This document shows, piece after piece, positions 44,101-52,933 of a stretch of DNA of 64,000 nt. Where the stretch lies: contig URKY01000001.1 in NCBI GenBank assembly GCA_900548465.1, positions 62,001 to 126,000 of the forward strand, in the 5' to 3' direction. Source of the DNA: an uncultured Eubacterium sp. (lineage in GTDB: Bacteria > Bacillota > Clostridia > Lachnospirales > Lachnospiraceae). Within the stretch, counting starts at the first letter, position 1. Each line of letters opens with the position of its first letter. A model generated the notes under the pieces. It was not told the origin of the DNA. It worked only from the letters and a program-made list of their open reading frames with translations, and made no database searches. The position numbers and the translations under genes were made by a program.

Positions 44101-45207
44101 ATGAGAAAGAAAATTTTAGCAGTGGTACTTGCCACAACAATGGTACTTGGCCTTGTTGGATGTGGATCATCAGGAAAGGATGCATCAAAATCATCAGATT
44201 CAGGCTCAAAAAAAACACAGACAGAGGAATTCAATCCGGATAAGGTTGAAGACAGTAAGACAATTGAAGAAATCCGTAAGGATTTAGGAGCAGAAGTTAA
44301 GGTTGATAAAGATCTTAAACTTGGTGCTATCGCAAAATCATTCTCAAATGAATTTTGGCGTAACTTCAAAAACGGTTACGAACAGGCAGCTAAGACAATT
44401 AAGGCAGCAGGAGTTGATGTAACAGTTAAAGTAGACGGAACAACAGATGAAAGTGATGAAATCGGACAGCAGACAATGACAGATAACCTTGTAAACCAGA
44501 AATACAACGCATTAATGCTTAGCCCAATTTCAGATTCAAACTTAACATCATCAGTTGATAATGCTAAGAAAGCAAAAATTCCTACAATCAACGTAAACGA
44601 CGGACTTATTTCAGCAGCAGATTACTTTGTTGGACCTGATGCTTATCAGAATGGTGAATTAGCAGCAGAATGGGTATCAAAGAAACTTGGTGACAAGGGT
44701 GATGTAGCTATCGTTGTTGGTATGGCAAAAGCATTCGCAGCTCGTGAAAGAACAGCAGGATTTAAGGGTTGGATTAAAGATAATAAATCAGGACTTAATG
44801 TAGTAGCAGAACAGAACGCTGACTGGGATCGTCAGAAAGCTAAAGAATTAGCAAGCACATGGATTCAGCAGAAACCTGACTTAAAGGCTATCTTCTGTAA
44901 CAATGATGATATGGCTTTAGGTGTAGTTGAAGCAGTTCAGGAAGCAAAAGCAGACATCCTTGTAGTAGGCGTTGATGGTATCGGTGAAGCTTATGATTCA
45001 ATCAGAGCAGGAAAGTTAGATGCAACAGTTGACTCATTTGGATACTATATGTCACAGGTTGCTACAGAAGTAACATTAAGAGTATTGGCAGGACAGGATA
45101 TTCCAAGAGTAACACATACACCACAGGCACTTATCGACAAAGAAAATGTTGACAAAGATGCAAAAGACATCATTGGATGGACAGATCCTACATATGTAGC
45201 AAAATAA
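44101..45207 (+). CDS. Sugar ABC transporter substrate-binding lipoprotein (RbsB/AlsB type)
   Basis: The protein has 368 residues. A lipoprotein signal peptide ends LGLVGCGSSGKD, with the lipidated Cys at residue 21. The periplasmic-binding-protein-4 fold shows LKLGAIAKSFSNEFWRNFKN, LMLSPISDSNL, AIFCNNDDMALGVVEAVQEA and ILVVGVDGIGEAYDSI. It captures a pentose or hexose for the ATPase and permease that follow. Codon use is strongly biased, consistent with high expression. A stem-loop after the stop may protect this part of the mRNA. Confidence 0.93.
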   Translation: MRKKILAVVLATTMVLGLVGCGSSGKDASKSSDSGSKKTQTEEFNPDKVEDSKTIEEIRKDLGAEVKVDKDLKLGAIAKSFSNEFWRNFKNGYEQAAKTIKAAGVDVTVKVDGTTDESDEIGQQTMTDNLVNQKYNALMLSPISDSNLTSSVDNAKKAKIPTINVNDGLISAADYFVGPDAYQNGELAAEWVSKKLGDKGDVAIVVGMAKAFAARERTAGFKGWIKDNKSGLNVVAEQNADWDRQKAKELASTWIQQKPDLKAIFCNNDDMALGVVEAVQEAKADILVVGVDGIGEAYDSIRAGKLDATVDSFGYYMSQVATEVTLRVLAGQDIPRVTHTPQALIDKENVDKDAKDIIGWTDPTYVAK

Positions 45208-45236
45208 ATCAGATAAATAATAACAAATCACAAAGA

Positions 45237-45268
45237 TGTGGGAGAAGGCGTTAAAACTTTCTCCCACA
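45237..45268 (+). other. Intercistronic stem-loop after the binding-protein gene
   Basis: TGTGGGAGAA pairs perfectly with TTCTCCCACA around a 12-base loop. No T-run follows and the next ribosome site is only 7 bases away. This pattern fits differential expression of binding protein over ATPase, by 3'-end protection or partial termination. Confidence 0.75.
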
Positions 45269-45287
45269 AATAAAAAGGAGGACTATT

Positions 45288-46784
45288 ATGGCGAAGGCTG
45301 TTGAATTTGTTAATATTAACAAACGCTTCCCAGGAGCACATGTCCTTAAAGACATATCTTTTTCTGTAGAAGAAGGTGAGGTACACGCATTACTTGGAGA
45401 AAATGGAGCAGGAAAATCTACATTGCTTAATATTCTTCATGGTGTGTATCCGGAGTATGAGGGAGAAATAAAGTTACATGGCGAAAAGGTAAGCTTTAAA
45501 GACACAAACGACGCTATCGTAAACGGTAAGATTTCAAAGGTTCATCAGGAAACACTTGTAGTAAAAGATCTTACGGTTGGACAGAACGTTACAATGGGTT
45601 ATGAACCTAAAAAAGGTATATTTATAGATTTTAAAAAGATGAATAAAGAGGTTGATGAAATTCTTGCAGAATTAAATTGTAATTTCAAATCATCTGACCT
45701 GGTTAGTACATTAACAGCCGGAGAAATGCAGATGTTGGCAATTGCAAGAGCATTGTATCATCATTCAACAATTATTTCATTAGATGAACCAACAGCTTCT
45801 ATTACATTAAAAGAAACAGAAGCACTTTTTGAAGTCGTTAGAAAGTTAAAGAAACAGGGCGTTACAATTTTGTATGTAAGCCACAGATTGGAAGAAATTT
45901 TCCAGATTTGTGACAGAGCCACAATTTTAAGAGATGGTGAGTTTATTACAACACTTAATATAGCTGATACAAGCAGAGAAGAATTAATTCATGCAATGGT
46001 TGGTAGAAATGTATCGGCAGTAGCTTCAAGAATGAAGGAGAGCCCGGCAACAGATGAAGTTGTTTTAAGCGTAGAACATTTGACAAACGAAAATTATCAG
46101 GATGTAAGCTTCGAACTTCATAAGGGAGAAATTCTTGGATTCTTCGGACTTGTTGGAGCAGGAAGAACAGAAATCATGAGAACCCTGATTGGGGCAGATC
46201 AGAGAACTTCTGGAAAAATAATCCTTAAAGGTAAAGAAATAAAGGGCAGTTGGAATACCACAAAAGCTTTGAAAGCCGGAATCGGCTTGTTACCTGAAGA
46301 CAGAAAGACACAAGGATTTATGAATCTTTCAAATAATTATGAAAATATAGCTATATCTAGCTTACAGAAATATATGAAAGGTCCATTTACCGACACAAAG
46401 AAAAAAGTAAAAAATGCGGAGTATTTCTTTGAGACAATGGACGTACACCCAAGACGTGTTGATTATTTAACAAGCAACATGTCCGGTGGTAATCAGCAAA
46501 AAGTAATTTTGGCAAGATGGATGTCCACAGATGTTGACATTATAATCTTTGATGAACCTACAAAGGGAGTCGACGTAGGTGCAAAAGCCGAAATTTACAG
46601 CTTGATGGAAGATCTTGTTGCAGCAGGAAAGAGTATTATTGTAGTTTCATCGGAACTTCCTGAAGCAATGGGAATTAGTGACAGAATCATTGTTATGAGC
46701 GAAGGCAAAATAACAGCTGAATTAACCAGTAAGATTGACTTCGTTGAAGATTCAATTCTTGACTTGGCAATTGGAGGTAAATAA
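45288..46784 (+). CDS. Sugar ABC transporter ATPase with two nucleotide-binding domains
   Basis: The 498 residues form the RbsA/AlsA/XylG-type double ATPase. The first domain has LLGENGAGKSTLLNILHG, LTAGEMQMLAIARAL and ISLDEPTAS. The second has the degenerate P-loop FFGLVGAGRTEIMRTLIG, then MSGGNQQKVILARWM and IIFDEPTKGVDVGAK. The first domain's signature reads TAGEMQ instead of SGGEQQ-like forms, a common variant. It powers uptake through the permease 1 base downstream. AAAGGAGG precedes the ATG. Confidence 0.94.
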   Translation: MAKAVEFVNINKRFPGAHVLKDISFSVEEGEVHALLGENGAGKSTLLNILHGVYPEYEGEIKLHGEKVSFKDTNDAIVNGKISKVHQETLVVKDLTVGQNVTMGYEPKKGIFIDFKKMNKEVDEILAELNCNFKSSDLVSTLTAGEMQMLAIARALYHHSTIISLDEPTASITLKETEALFEVVRKLKKQGVTILYVSHRLEEIFQICDRATILRDGEFITTLNIADTSREELIHAMVGRNVSAVASRMKESPATDEVVLSVEHLTNENYQDVSFELHKGEILGFFGLVGAGRTEIMRTLIGADQRTSGKIILKGKEIKGSWNTTKALKAGIGLLPEDRKTQGFMNLSNNYENIAISSLQKYMKGPFTDTKKKVKNAEYFFETMDVHPRRVDYLTSNMSGGNQQKVILARWMSTDVDIIIFDEPTKGVDVGAKAEIYSLMEDLVAAGKSIIVVSSELPEAMGISDRIIVMSEGKITAELTSKIDFVEDSILDLAIGGK

Positions 46785-46785
46785 A

Positions 46786-47760
46786 ATGAAGAATATTTGG
46801 AATAAATATAAGCGAGAATTTGTAGTACTTATTGCAACTCTTGCAATGTGTGTGGTATTTACAATACTTAATAAGAATTTTGTACAATATAATAACATTA
46901 TAACTGTTTTACAGCAGATGGTATTAAATGGTGTACTTGCCGTTGGTATGATGTTCACTATTATAACCGGTGGTATCGACCTTTCAGTAGGTTGTACATA
47001 TGCCATAACCGGTATTGTAGTTGCATCCTGTACAGTTAATTATGGAATGAATCCATTCCTTGCGATAGTAGTTGGTATCCTTATTGGTGCAGTTTTAGGT
47101 GCATTTAACGGATTCCTTATTAACAAATTAAAATTGCAGCCTTTCATTGCTACTCTTGGTACAATGAGTTTATACAGAGGTATTGCATACGTAGTAACAG
47201 GTGGTGTACCTGTAACAAATGTACCGGACTCATATAGAAATATCTTTAATGGTGAAATGTTCGGTGGTATCAGATATTACATTGTAGTAATGATTGTAGT
47301 GTTTGTAATTGCACATGTAATCTTATCAAAGATGAAGAGTGGTGATTACCTTTACGCAGTAGGTGGTAACGAAGAAGCAGCAAAACTTTCTGGTGTTAAT
47401 GTTATCAAAACAAAATATATAGCATATATTTTCTGTGGAATTTGTGCAGCAATTGCCGGAATGATAATGCTTGCCAGCTTAGGTTCAGCTGAAGCAACAG
47501 CAGGACAGGCTTATGAAACAAATGCAATCGCAGCTGCAGCAATTGGTGGAACAAGAATGGCAGGTGGTAAAGGTACAGCACTTGGAACATTTATTGGTGC
47601 ACTTATGTTATCAGTATTAAAAGTAGGTATGGTTGTTATCAACGTTGACTCCTTCTGGCAGTTCGTAGTAACAGGTATTATAATTATTGTAGCTTCATAC
47701 TTTGAATTCATTCAGCAGGATATTAAAGGATTTGTTTCAAGACATAAGAAGACTGCATAA
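46786..47760 (+). CDS. Sugar ABC transporter permease (RbsC/AlsC type)
   Basis: From the ATG at 46786 (TGGAGGTAA upstream) the protein has 324 residues and about eight to ten membrane helices. MVLNGVLAVGMMFTIITGGI then DLSVG is the family signature, and GGNEEAAKLSGVNVIKTKYI is the ATPase-contact loop. Upstream in-frame codons inside the ATPase gene are rejected because the ribosome site fits this ATG. It completes the importer. Confidence 0.93.
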   Translation: MKNIWNKYKREFVVLIATLAMCVVFTILNKNFVQYNNIITVLQQMVLNGVLAVGMMFTIITGGIDLSVGCTYAITGIVVASCTVNYGMNPFLAIVVGILIGAVLGAFNGFLINKLKLQPFIATLGTMSLYRGIAYVVTGGVPVTNVPDSYRNIFNGEMFGGIRYYIVVMIVVFVIAHVILSKMKSGDYLYAVGGNEEAAKLSGVNVIKTKYIAYIFCGICAAIAGMIMLASLGSAEATAGQAYETNAIAAAAIGGTRMAGGKGTALGTFIGALMLSVLKVGMVVINVDSFWQFVVTGIIIIVASYFEFIQQDIKGFVSRHKKTA

Positions 47761-47790
47761 TAGATATCTGCTAAGAAAAGAGGATGTGGA

Positions 47791-48690
47791 ATGAAAAATA
47801 AGATAACAGTAATTGGTAGTTTAAACTACGATATGATATTAAAAATTTCAAGAATGCCATATAAAGGTGAATCTTTTCCGGCAAACGGCATGGTTGCCAG
47901 CGCCGGAGGAAAAGGAGCCAATCAGGCTGTCCAGGCTGCAAAGCTTGGACACCCTACATATATGGTAGGATGTGTCGGCTCAGATGAAATGGGAGAATTT
48001 CTTCTGAAAACAGCTGCAAAGTATAATGTTAATACAGAGTACGTCAGAAAGACTTCCGGAAGTAGTGGAATGGCAGTAATAAATAATCTGGAGGACGGAA
48101 GCGTATATGCAGTTGTTGTAAAAGGTGCGAATTATGAGGTAAGCAAACAAGATATTGATAGTTCCCTCCCTATCTTGAAAGAGTCCGGTGTCTGCATTTT
48201 GCAGAATGAAATACCTGCAGAAATTGTTGAATATAGTATTAAAAAGGCAAAAGAAGCAGGATGCATAGTGATATTTAATGCGGCACCGGCCATCGAGATT
48301 AAGGAAGAGTATCTGTCGATGGTAGATATATTAGTTGTAAATGAAGTCGAAGCTGAATTTTATTGTGGGGAAGTAATTGATTCTGTGGATAAAGCAGTAG
48401 AACAGATAAAAGTAATGGCAGACAGATTGGGTAACAGTGTTATTGTTACACTTGGAGCTGAAGGTTCTGTTGTTGCCACCGGGGGAAAAGTAGAGATTAT
48501 TCCTTCAATAAAGGTTGAAGCAGTTGAAACTACAGGTGCAGGAGATTCTTATATAGGAGCAATCAGTCATTGTCTTATAGAAGAAATGGATTTAATTAGT
48601 GCCTGCAAATTTGCAACGAAATGCAGTTCTGTAACAGTTTGCAGATATGGAGCCCAGGACAGCATGCCAACACTTGAAGAAATTTGCTAA
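47791..48690 (+). CDS. rbsK: PfkB-family kinase, ribokinase-like
   Basis: The protein has 299 residues. ITVIGSLNYDMILKISRMPY and SAGGKGANQAVQAAKLG are the substrate-binding N-terminal motifs, and ETTGAGDSYIGAISHCL holds the catalytic Asp of GAGD. It phosphorylates ribose or a related sugar delivered by the importer. With an AlsK-like ROK kinase nearby, the operon encodes two sugar kinases, so two substrates or two steps are likely. GAGGATGTGG precedes the ATG. Confidence 0.88.
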   Translation: MKNKITVIGSLNYDMILKISRMPYKGESFPANGMVASAGGKGANQAVQAAKLGHPTYMVGCVGSDEMGEFLLKTAAKYNVNTEYVRKTSGSSGMAVINNLEDGSVYAVVVKGANYEVSKQDIDSSLPILKESGVCILQNEIPAEIVEYSIKKAKEAGCIVIFNAAPAIEIKEEYLSMVDILVVNEVEAEFYCGEVIDSVDKAVEQIKVMADRLGNSVIVTLGAEGSVVATGGKVEIIPSIKVEAVETTGAGDSYIGAISHCLIEEMDLISACKFATKCSSVTVCRYGAQDSMPTLEEIC

Positions 48691-48693
48691 ATA

Positions 48694-48723
48694 TTGACAA
48701 ATATTGGCAGCGAAGTGTATGAT
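48694..48723 (+). promoter_or_regulatory. Internal promoter before the DeoR-family gene
   Basis: TTGACA (48694-48699), 18-base spacer, TATGAT (48718-48723), 25 bases before the ATG. It lets the regulator, RpiB and the small protein be expressed when the upstream promoter is off. Confidence 0.75.
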
Positions 48724-48747
48724 TATTCTGTTAGAGGAGAGTAAAGT

Positions 48748-49488
48748 ATGATTCCATATGAAAGAAAGTTACAAATAACTGAATTGTTGGAGAAAAGCGA
48801 GGTAGTTTCTTTAGAGGAAATCTGCAGAGCATTAGGCGGTGTATCTGAGTCTACTGTAAGAAGAGACTTGAAAAGCATGGAAGAGGAAGGCGAAGTTACT
48901 TTACTTAGAGGTGGCGGTGCCTGTTTGAAAAAAGGCGGATATGAAATTCCAGTTATGTCAAAACAGAATAAAAATGTAGCAGAGAAAGAGAAAATCGCAA
49001 AAGAAGCAGCACGATTGGTGCATGATGGAGATTCGATTTACATTGATTCAGGTAGTACGACTTTAGCTATGGTGAAGTATTTAAAAAACAAAGATGTTAC
49101 TATTGTTACGACAAACGCCCTGATTTATCAGGAATTGCAAAATCCTAATTTGGAGTGTATTATTGCAGGCGGTGAAATAAATAGAACAACAGCTTCTATC
49201 ATAGGTGTTGCTACGAACAATTTTCTGGAGAATTATTATTTTGATAAGGCATTTATAGGAATATCAGGTTTCTCACGGGAGGCAGGATTTAATACACCTA
49301 ATTTGCTTGAAGCAGAAAAAAAGCAGCTTGTAAACAAAAATTCAGCAAGAACATATATACTTTCAGACAGCAGTAAGTCAGGAAGAAGTACTTTATGCAA
49401 GGTATTGGATTTAGAAGAAGCTACTATTATCTGTGATAAAGTCACGGATGTAGTTGAGGCTTGTGGTGACTATATAATTGCAGAGTAA
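48748..49488 (+). CDS. DeoR-family transcriptional regulator
   Basis: The protein has 246 residues. The N-terminal HTH reads MIPYERKLQITELLEKSEVV and SESTVRRDLKSMEEEGEV. The C-terminal effector domain has IYIDSGSTTLAMVKYL, VTTNALIYQEL, IIAGGEINRTTASIIGV and KAFIGISGFSREAGF. It should sense a phosphorylated sugar and repress the surrounding operon. It lies between the kinase and rpiB and has its own promoter. Confidence 0.93.
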   Translation: MIPYERKLQITELLEKSEVVSLEEICRALGGVSESTVRRDLKSMEEEGEVTLLRGGGACLKKGGYEIPVMSKQNKNVAEKEKIAKEAARLVHDGDSIYIDSGSTTLAMVKYLKNKDVTIVTTNALIYQELQNPNLECIIAGGEINRTTASIIGVATNNFLENYYFDKAFIGISGFSREAGFNTPNLLEAEKKQLVNKNSARTYILSDSSKSGRSTLCKVLDLEEATIICDKVTDVVEACGDYIIAE

Positions 49489-49510
49489 CTTTTATAAGTG
49501 AGGTAGGAAA

Positions 49511-49963
49511 GTGAAAATAGGAATAGGTAATGACCACGTAGCAGTGGATATGAAGAATGAAATAAAAAAGTATCTTGAAGATAAAGGATACGAAGTTATA
49601 AATTATGGAACAGACTCCAAGGAAAGATGCAACTACCCTGTTTATGGTGAAGCTGTGGCAAATGCAGTAGTAAGTGGAGAAGTTGATTGTGGAGTTCTCA
49701 TTTGTGGAACAGGTGTAGGAATTTCATTGGCAGCAAATAAAGTTAATGGAATAAGAGCCTGTGTATGTAGTGAGCCATACAGCGCAAAATTATCGAAACA
49801 GCACAATAATTCTAACATCATTGCTTTTGGAGCAAGAGTAATTGGAGTGGAAACTGCAAAGATGATTGTAGATGAGTGGCTTGATGCCGAATATGAAGGT
49901 GGAAGACATCAGGTTAGAATTGATATGATAAAAGAAATCGAGGAAAAACAAAAGTTAAAATAA
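49511..49963 (+). CDS. rpiB: RpiB/LacA/LacB-family sugar-phosphate isomerase
   Basis: This 150-residue protein has a GTG start with GTGAGG upstream. IGIGNDHVAVDMKNEIKKYL, NYPVYGEAVANAV, CGVLICGTGVGISLAANKV (catalytic Cys near residue 66), NNSNIIAFGARVIG and EGGRHQVRIDMI are diagnostic. RpiB enzymes isomerise ribose-5-phosphate and allose-6-phosphate. The latter gives allulose-6-phosphate, the AlsE substrate, and closes the pathway in this cluster. Confidence 0.94.
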   Translation: MKIGIGNDHVAVDMKNEIKKYLEDKGYEVINYGTDSKERCNYPVYGEAVANAVVSGEVDCGVLICGTGVGISLAANKVNGIRACVCSEPYSAKLSKQHNNSNIIAFGARVIGVETAKMIVDEWLDAEYEGGRHQVRIDMIKEIEEKQKLK

Positions 49964-49987
49964 AAAGGAAAGAGAGGCATTTAAGTT

Positions 49988-50224
49988 ATGAAGATTACAA
50001 ACTTAAAAGATCCTAAAGAATTTTTGAAGATACTTGATGAATGCAAAGGAAAAGTCGAGTTGATTACAGCAGATGGCGACAGACTTAATTTGAAATCAAA
50101 GTTATGCCAGATCGTATCGCTTGATACTATTTTTTCCTCTACAACAGAAATTCCTGAGTTGGAGATTGTAGCACATGAACTTGAGGATTCCAAAAGAATT
50201 ATGGAGTATCTGACAAGAGCATAA
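49988..50224 (+). CDS. Small protein of unknown function (78 residues)
   Basis: This acidic, soluble protein begins MKITNLKDPKEFLKILDECK and contains ITADGDRLNLKSKLCQIV, then a Glu-rich C-terminal half. No membrane segment or signal is seen. AGAGAGG lies 11 bases upstream, and the gene sits 24 bases after rpiB and before a terminator, so it is the last gene of the sugar operon. I recall similar small proteins in Lachnospiraceae without known function. A role in pathway regulation is possible but not supported by sequence. Confidence 0.7.
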   Translation: MKITNLKDPKEFLKILDECKGKVELITADGDRLNLKSKLCQIVSLDTIFSSTTEIPELEIVAHELEDSKRIMEYLTRA

Positions 50225-50240
50225 AGTAATATATATTAAG

Positions 50241-50275
50241 AAGCCGTTATTGATTAATTTCAATTACGGCTTTTT
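50241..50275 (+). terminator. Rho-independent terminator of the sugar operon
   Basis: AAGCCGTTATTG pairs with CAATTACGGCTT (one mismatch) around a 9-base loop and runs into five T. The tetR promoter begins 2 bases later. Confidence 0.88.
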
Positions 50276-50276
50276 C

Positions 50277-50305
50277 TTTACAGATATTCATATGTGTAGT
50301 ATAAT
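50277..50305 (+). promoter_or_regulatory. tetR-ABC exporter promoter
   Basis: TTTACA (50277-50282), 17-base spacer, TATAAT (50300-50305), directly overlapped by the first operator palindrome. Confidence 0.8.
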
Positions 50306-50333
50306 AACAATTGTTATAAATAACATTCGTTAT
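50304..50333. promoter_or_regulatory. Two tandem TetR-type operators
   Basis: ATAACAATTGTTAT (50304-50317, perfect palindrome) and ATAACATTCGTTAT (50320-50333, same ATAAC/GTTAT arms) are spaced 16 bases centre to centre. They cover the -10 and the transcription start of the TetR-exporter operon, as expected for autorepression. Confidence 0.8.
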
Positions 50334-50349
50334 AAATGGAGACAGGAAT

Positions 50350-50967
50350 ATGCCGGCAAAAAGAAAAATATATAAAGAAGATATAATAAATGCATCATTG
50401 AATATTATAAGAGAAAAAGGTATGGACGGATTAAATGCCAGAAAGTTGGCAAAAAAACTAGGATGTTCAACCCAACCTATTTTTTATATTTATTCCAGTA
50501 TGGATGACATAAAAAAAGATGTCTTAAAAGAAGTAGCCAAAGTGTTTGATAATGCGATGATGGATAGTAATTATGATAGACCTGTGTATAAAGACATAGG
50601 ACGGAATTATATAAAATTTGCTCAAAATGAACCTGAAATTTTTAGGCTGTTATTCAACAGTGACTACAGGGAAGGTGCTATAGATTTTATTAAATTAACC
50701 GGTTCATCAAAGCCTATATTTGAAACAATTTCAAAACAGACAGGATTATCAAAAAAGGAAGCAGAAAAGTTCCACTTAAAAATGTGGTTGTATGTCAATG
50801 GAATTGCAAATTTGGTGCTAAATAACACATGCAATTTTACAGATGATGAAATTGATGAATTGTTACGAGAACAATATATTTCTATGGTTTTGTTGGAAGT
50901 AGATAGAGGAAATATAAAAAAAGAAGTATTGGAGAATGTGAAAAATAAAAAATTAAAAAGAAAATAA
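50350..50967 (+). CDS. TetR-family transcriptional regulator
   Basis: The protein has 205 residues. The N-terminal HTH is IYKEDIINASLNIIREKGMD then LNARKLAKKLGCSTQPIFYI. The C-terminal ligand domain resembles the TetR_C WHG type (NEPEIFRLLFNSDYREG, LKMWLYVNGIANLVL). It should repress its own operon through the two palindromes upstream and be released by a compound handled by the exporter. GGAGACAGG precedes the ATG. Confidence 0.92.
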   Translation: MPAKRKIYKEDIINASLNIIREKGMDGLNARKLAKKLGCSTQPIFYIYSSMDDIKKDVLKEVAKVFDNAMMDSNYDRPVYKDIGRNYIKFAQNEPEIFRLLFNSDYREGAIDFIKLTGSSKPIFETISKQTGLSKKEAEKFHLKMWLYVNGIANLVLNNTCNFTDDEIDELLREQYISMVLLEVDRGNIKKEVLENVKNKKLKRK

Positions 50968-50996
50968 AAATGTAAGATATATATGAGGTGCATTAT

Positions 50997-51758
50997 ATGG
51001 AAAAGGTAATAGAAATTGCAAATTTAACAAAAGAGTACAAAGAGAAAAAGGCTGTAGATGATTTGTCATTTGATGTATACGAAGGAGAAATATTGGGACT
51101 TTTAGGTCCAAATGGAAGTGGAAAAAGTACAACTATCAATTCCATTCTGGCATTGATAAAATACCAAAGTGGCACAATCAAAATATTTGGTCAGGAGATG
51201 AAGCCGGATTCATATGACATTAAAGAAAAAATCGGTGTTATTTTTCAGGATGTTGCTGTATTTGATGAATTAAGCGTTTATGACAATATTAATTATTTTT
51301 GTGGATTGTATATTAAAGATAAAAATACAAGAAAGCAGTACGTTGAAGATGCAATCAAGTTGGTCGGTTTGGAAGAATTTAAAAAATATCTGCCTAAAAA
51401 GTTGTCCGGAGGGTTGCTAAGACGGTTGAATATAGCCTGTGGCATAGCACACAAGCCTAAACTGATTTTTTTAGATGAACCAACAGTGGCTGTTGATCCA
51501 CAAAGTAGAAACAATATTTTAGATGGCATAAAGAAATTAAGAGATGATGGGGCAACCATTGTTTACACTACTCATTATATGGAAGAAGTGGAGATTCTTT
51601 GTGACAGAATTATTATTCTGGATAAAGGAAAAATTATTGCTCAGGGAACAAGCGAGGAGTTAAAGAAAGAGGCCAATATTGAAGAAAAAAATGAAAGAGT
51701 AGGTCCAACTTTAAATGATGTATTTTTGAAATTAACAGGGAAGGAATTAAGAGACTAA
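50997..51758 (+). CDS. ABC transporter ATPase (drug/antibiotic export type)
   Basis: From the ATG at 50997 (TGAGGTG upstream) the protein has 253 residues. LLGPNGSGKSTTINSIL is Walker A, VIFQDVAVFDELSVYDN the Q-loop region, PKKLSGGLLRRLNIACG the signature (SGGLL in place of SGGxx-Q), LIFLDEPTVAVDP Walker B, and YTTHYMEEVE the switch His. It drives the two ABC-2 permeases that follow, the first starting at its stop codon. Confidence 0.93.
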   Translation: MEKVIEIANLTKEYKEKKAVDDLSFDVYEGEILGLLGPNGSGKSTTINSILALIKYQSGTIKIFGQEMKPDSYDIKEKIGVIFQDVAVFDELSVYDNINYFCGLYIKDKNTRKQYVEDAIKLVGLEEFKKYLPKKLSGGLLRRLNIACGIAHKPKLIFLDEPTVAVDPQSRNNILDGIKKLRDDGATIVYTTHYMEEVEILCDRIIILDKGKIIAQGTSEELKKEANIEEKNERVGPTLNDVFLKLTGKELRD

Positions 51759-52933
51759 TGTTTGTTCATAATTTGAAGTATACTATCAAAACATTATTCA
51801 AAAATAAAATATTAATCTTTTGGACATTTGCCTTTCCAATAATTTTAGGAATCTTTTTCAACATGGCATTTTCCAATATTGAAAAAGATGAAGTGCTTAA
51901 AGTCTTTGACATTGCAGTGGTAAACAATGAGCAGTTTGAACATCAGAGCATATACAAAGAGGCAATAGACGAATTATCAAAAGGTAAAGACAAGCTGTTT
52001 AATGTGCAGTATGTTAAAAAAGAAAAGGCAGATTTATTGCTGGATGATTCGGACGTTGAGGGATATATTGTTTTTGAAAATAACAAGCCACAGGTAGTGG
52101 TAAAAGAAAATGGTACATACCAGACCATGCTAAAATTTGTGGTAAATGAAATTACCCAAAACAAAATAATGGTAACGGACTTAAGTGAGCAGGCCATAAG
52201 AAAACAGATGGAAAAAGGAAATATCAATGTTGATACAGCAAAAATAGTCAGTGATATATTAAATAAAATTCAAAATCAGCAGGTGAAAATGACCGATATT
52301 TCCAGCTCCAATCTAAGTTATATGCAGATAGAGTATTACACTCTTATTGCCATGGCATGTATGTACGGTGGAATGCTTGGACTGACTGCAATTAACGCAT
52401 GCCTTGCCAATATGAGCAGCAAAGGTAAGAGAATATCAGTATCTCCAAACCGAAAAAGTACAGTAATATTAAGTGCAGCAATGGGCTCTTACTTTGTTAG
52501 TCTGGTTGGACTTGCCATCTTAATGCTGTTTTTGAAGTTTGCATTGCAGGTGGATTTTGGAGACAATCCTTTACTGGTTCTGCTTCTTGCAGCTGTGGGC
52601 AATCTGGCAGGTATTTCCCTTGGCATTTTGATTGCTTCAATATTCAGGGTATCAGAGGGAGCAAAGACAGGTATCACAATTGCTGTTACAATGTTTCTTT
52701 CCGTGCTTTCAGGAATGATGGGAGTAACGTTAAAATATGTAATAGACAAAAATGCTCCAATTGTAAATCTGATTAATCCAAACAATCTTATAACAGATGG
52801 TTTTTATTCTTTATATTATTACAACACATTGGACAGATATTTCCGTGATGTATGTTATTTACTGGTGTTTGTAGCAATCTGTTTGATTATTTCTTTCGTA
52901 AGTTTAAGGAGGGAAAAGTATGACAGTATTTAG
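51758..52933 (+). CDS. ABC-2 type transporter permease
   Basis: The 391-residue protein has a membrane helix near residues 17-35 (ILIFWTFAFPIILGIFFN), a large extracytoplasmic domain (residues 40-180) and five or six C-terminal helices. It belongs to the YhgE/Pip- and LinearmycinR-like ABC-2 group. It overlaps the ATPase stop by one base and the next permease by 14. Together the two permeases form a heterodimeric exporter, probably for a peptide or lipophilic compound. Confidence 0.9.
   Translation: MFVHNLKYTIKTLFKNKILIFWTFAFPIILGIFFNMAFSNIEKDEVLKVFDIAVVNNEQFEHQSIYKEAIDELSKGKDKLFNVQYVKKEKADLLLDDSDVEGYIVFENNKPQVVVKENGTYQTMLKFVVNEITQNKIMVTDLSEQAIRKQMEKGNINVDTAKIVSDILNKIQNQQVKMTDISSSNLSYMQIEYYTLIAMACMYGGMLGLTAINACLANMSSKGKRISVSPNRKSTVILSAAMGSYFVSLVGLAILMLFLKFALQVDFGDNPLLVLLLAAVGNLAGISLGILIASIFRVSEGAKTGITIAVTMFLSVLSGMMGVTLKYVIDKNAPIVNLINPNNLITDGFYSLYYYNTLDRYFRDVCYLLVFVAICLIISFVSLRREKYDSI

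Noticed and set aside
45237-45268. Terminator ending the binding-protein transcript
   Set aside because: No T-run follows and the ATPase ribosome site is only 7 bases beyond; an mRNA-stabilising hairpin is more likely.
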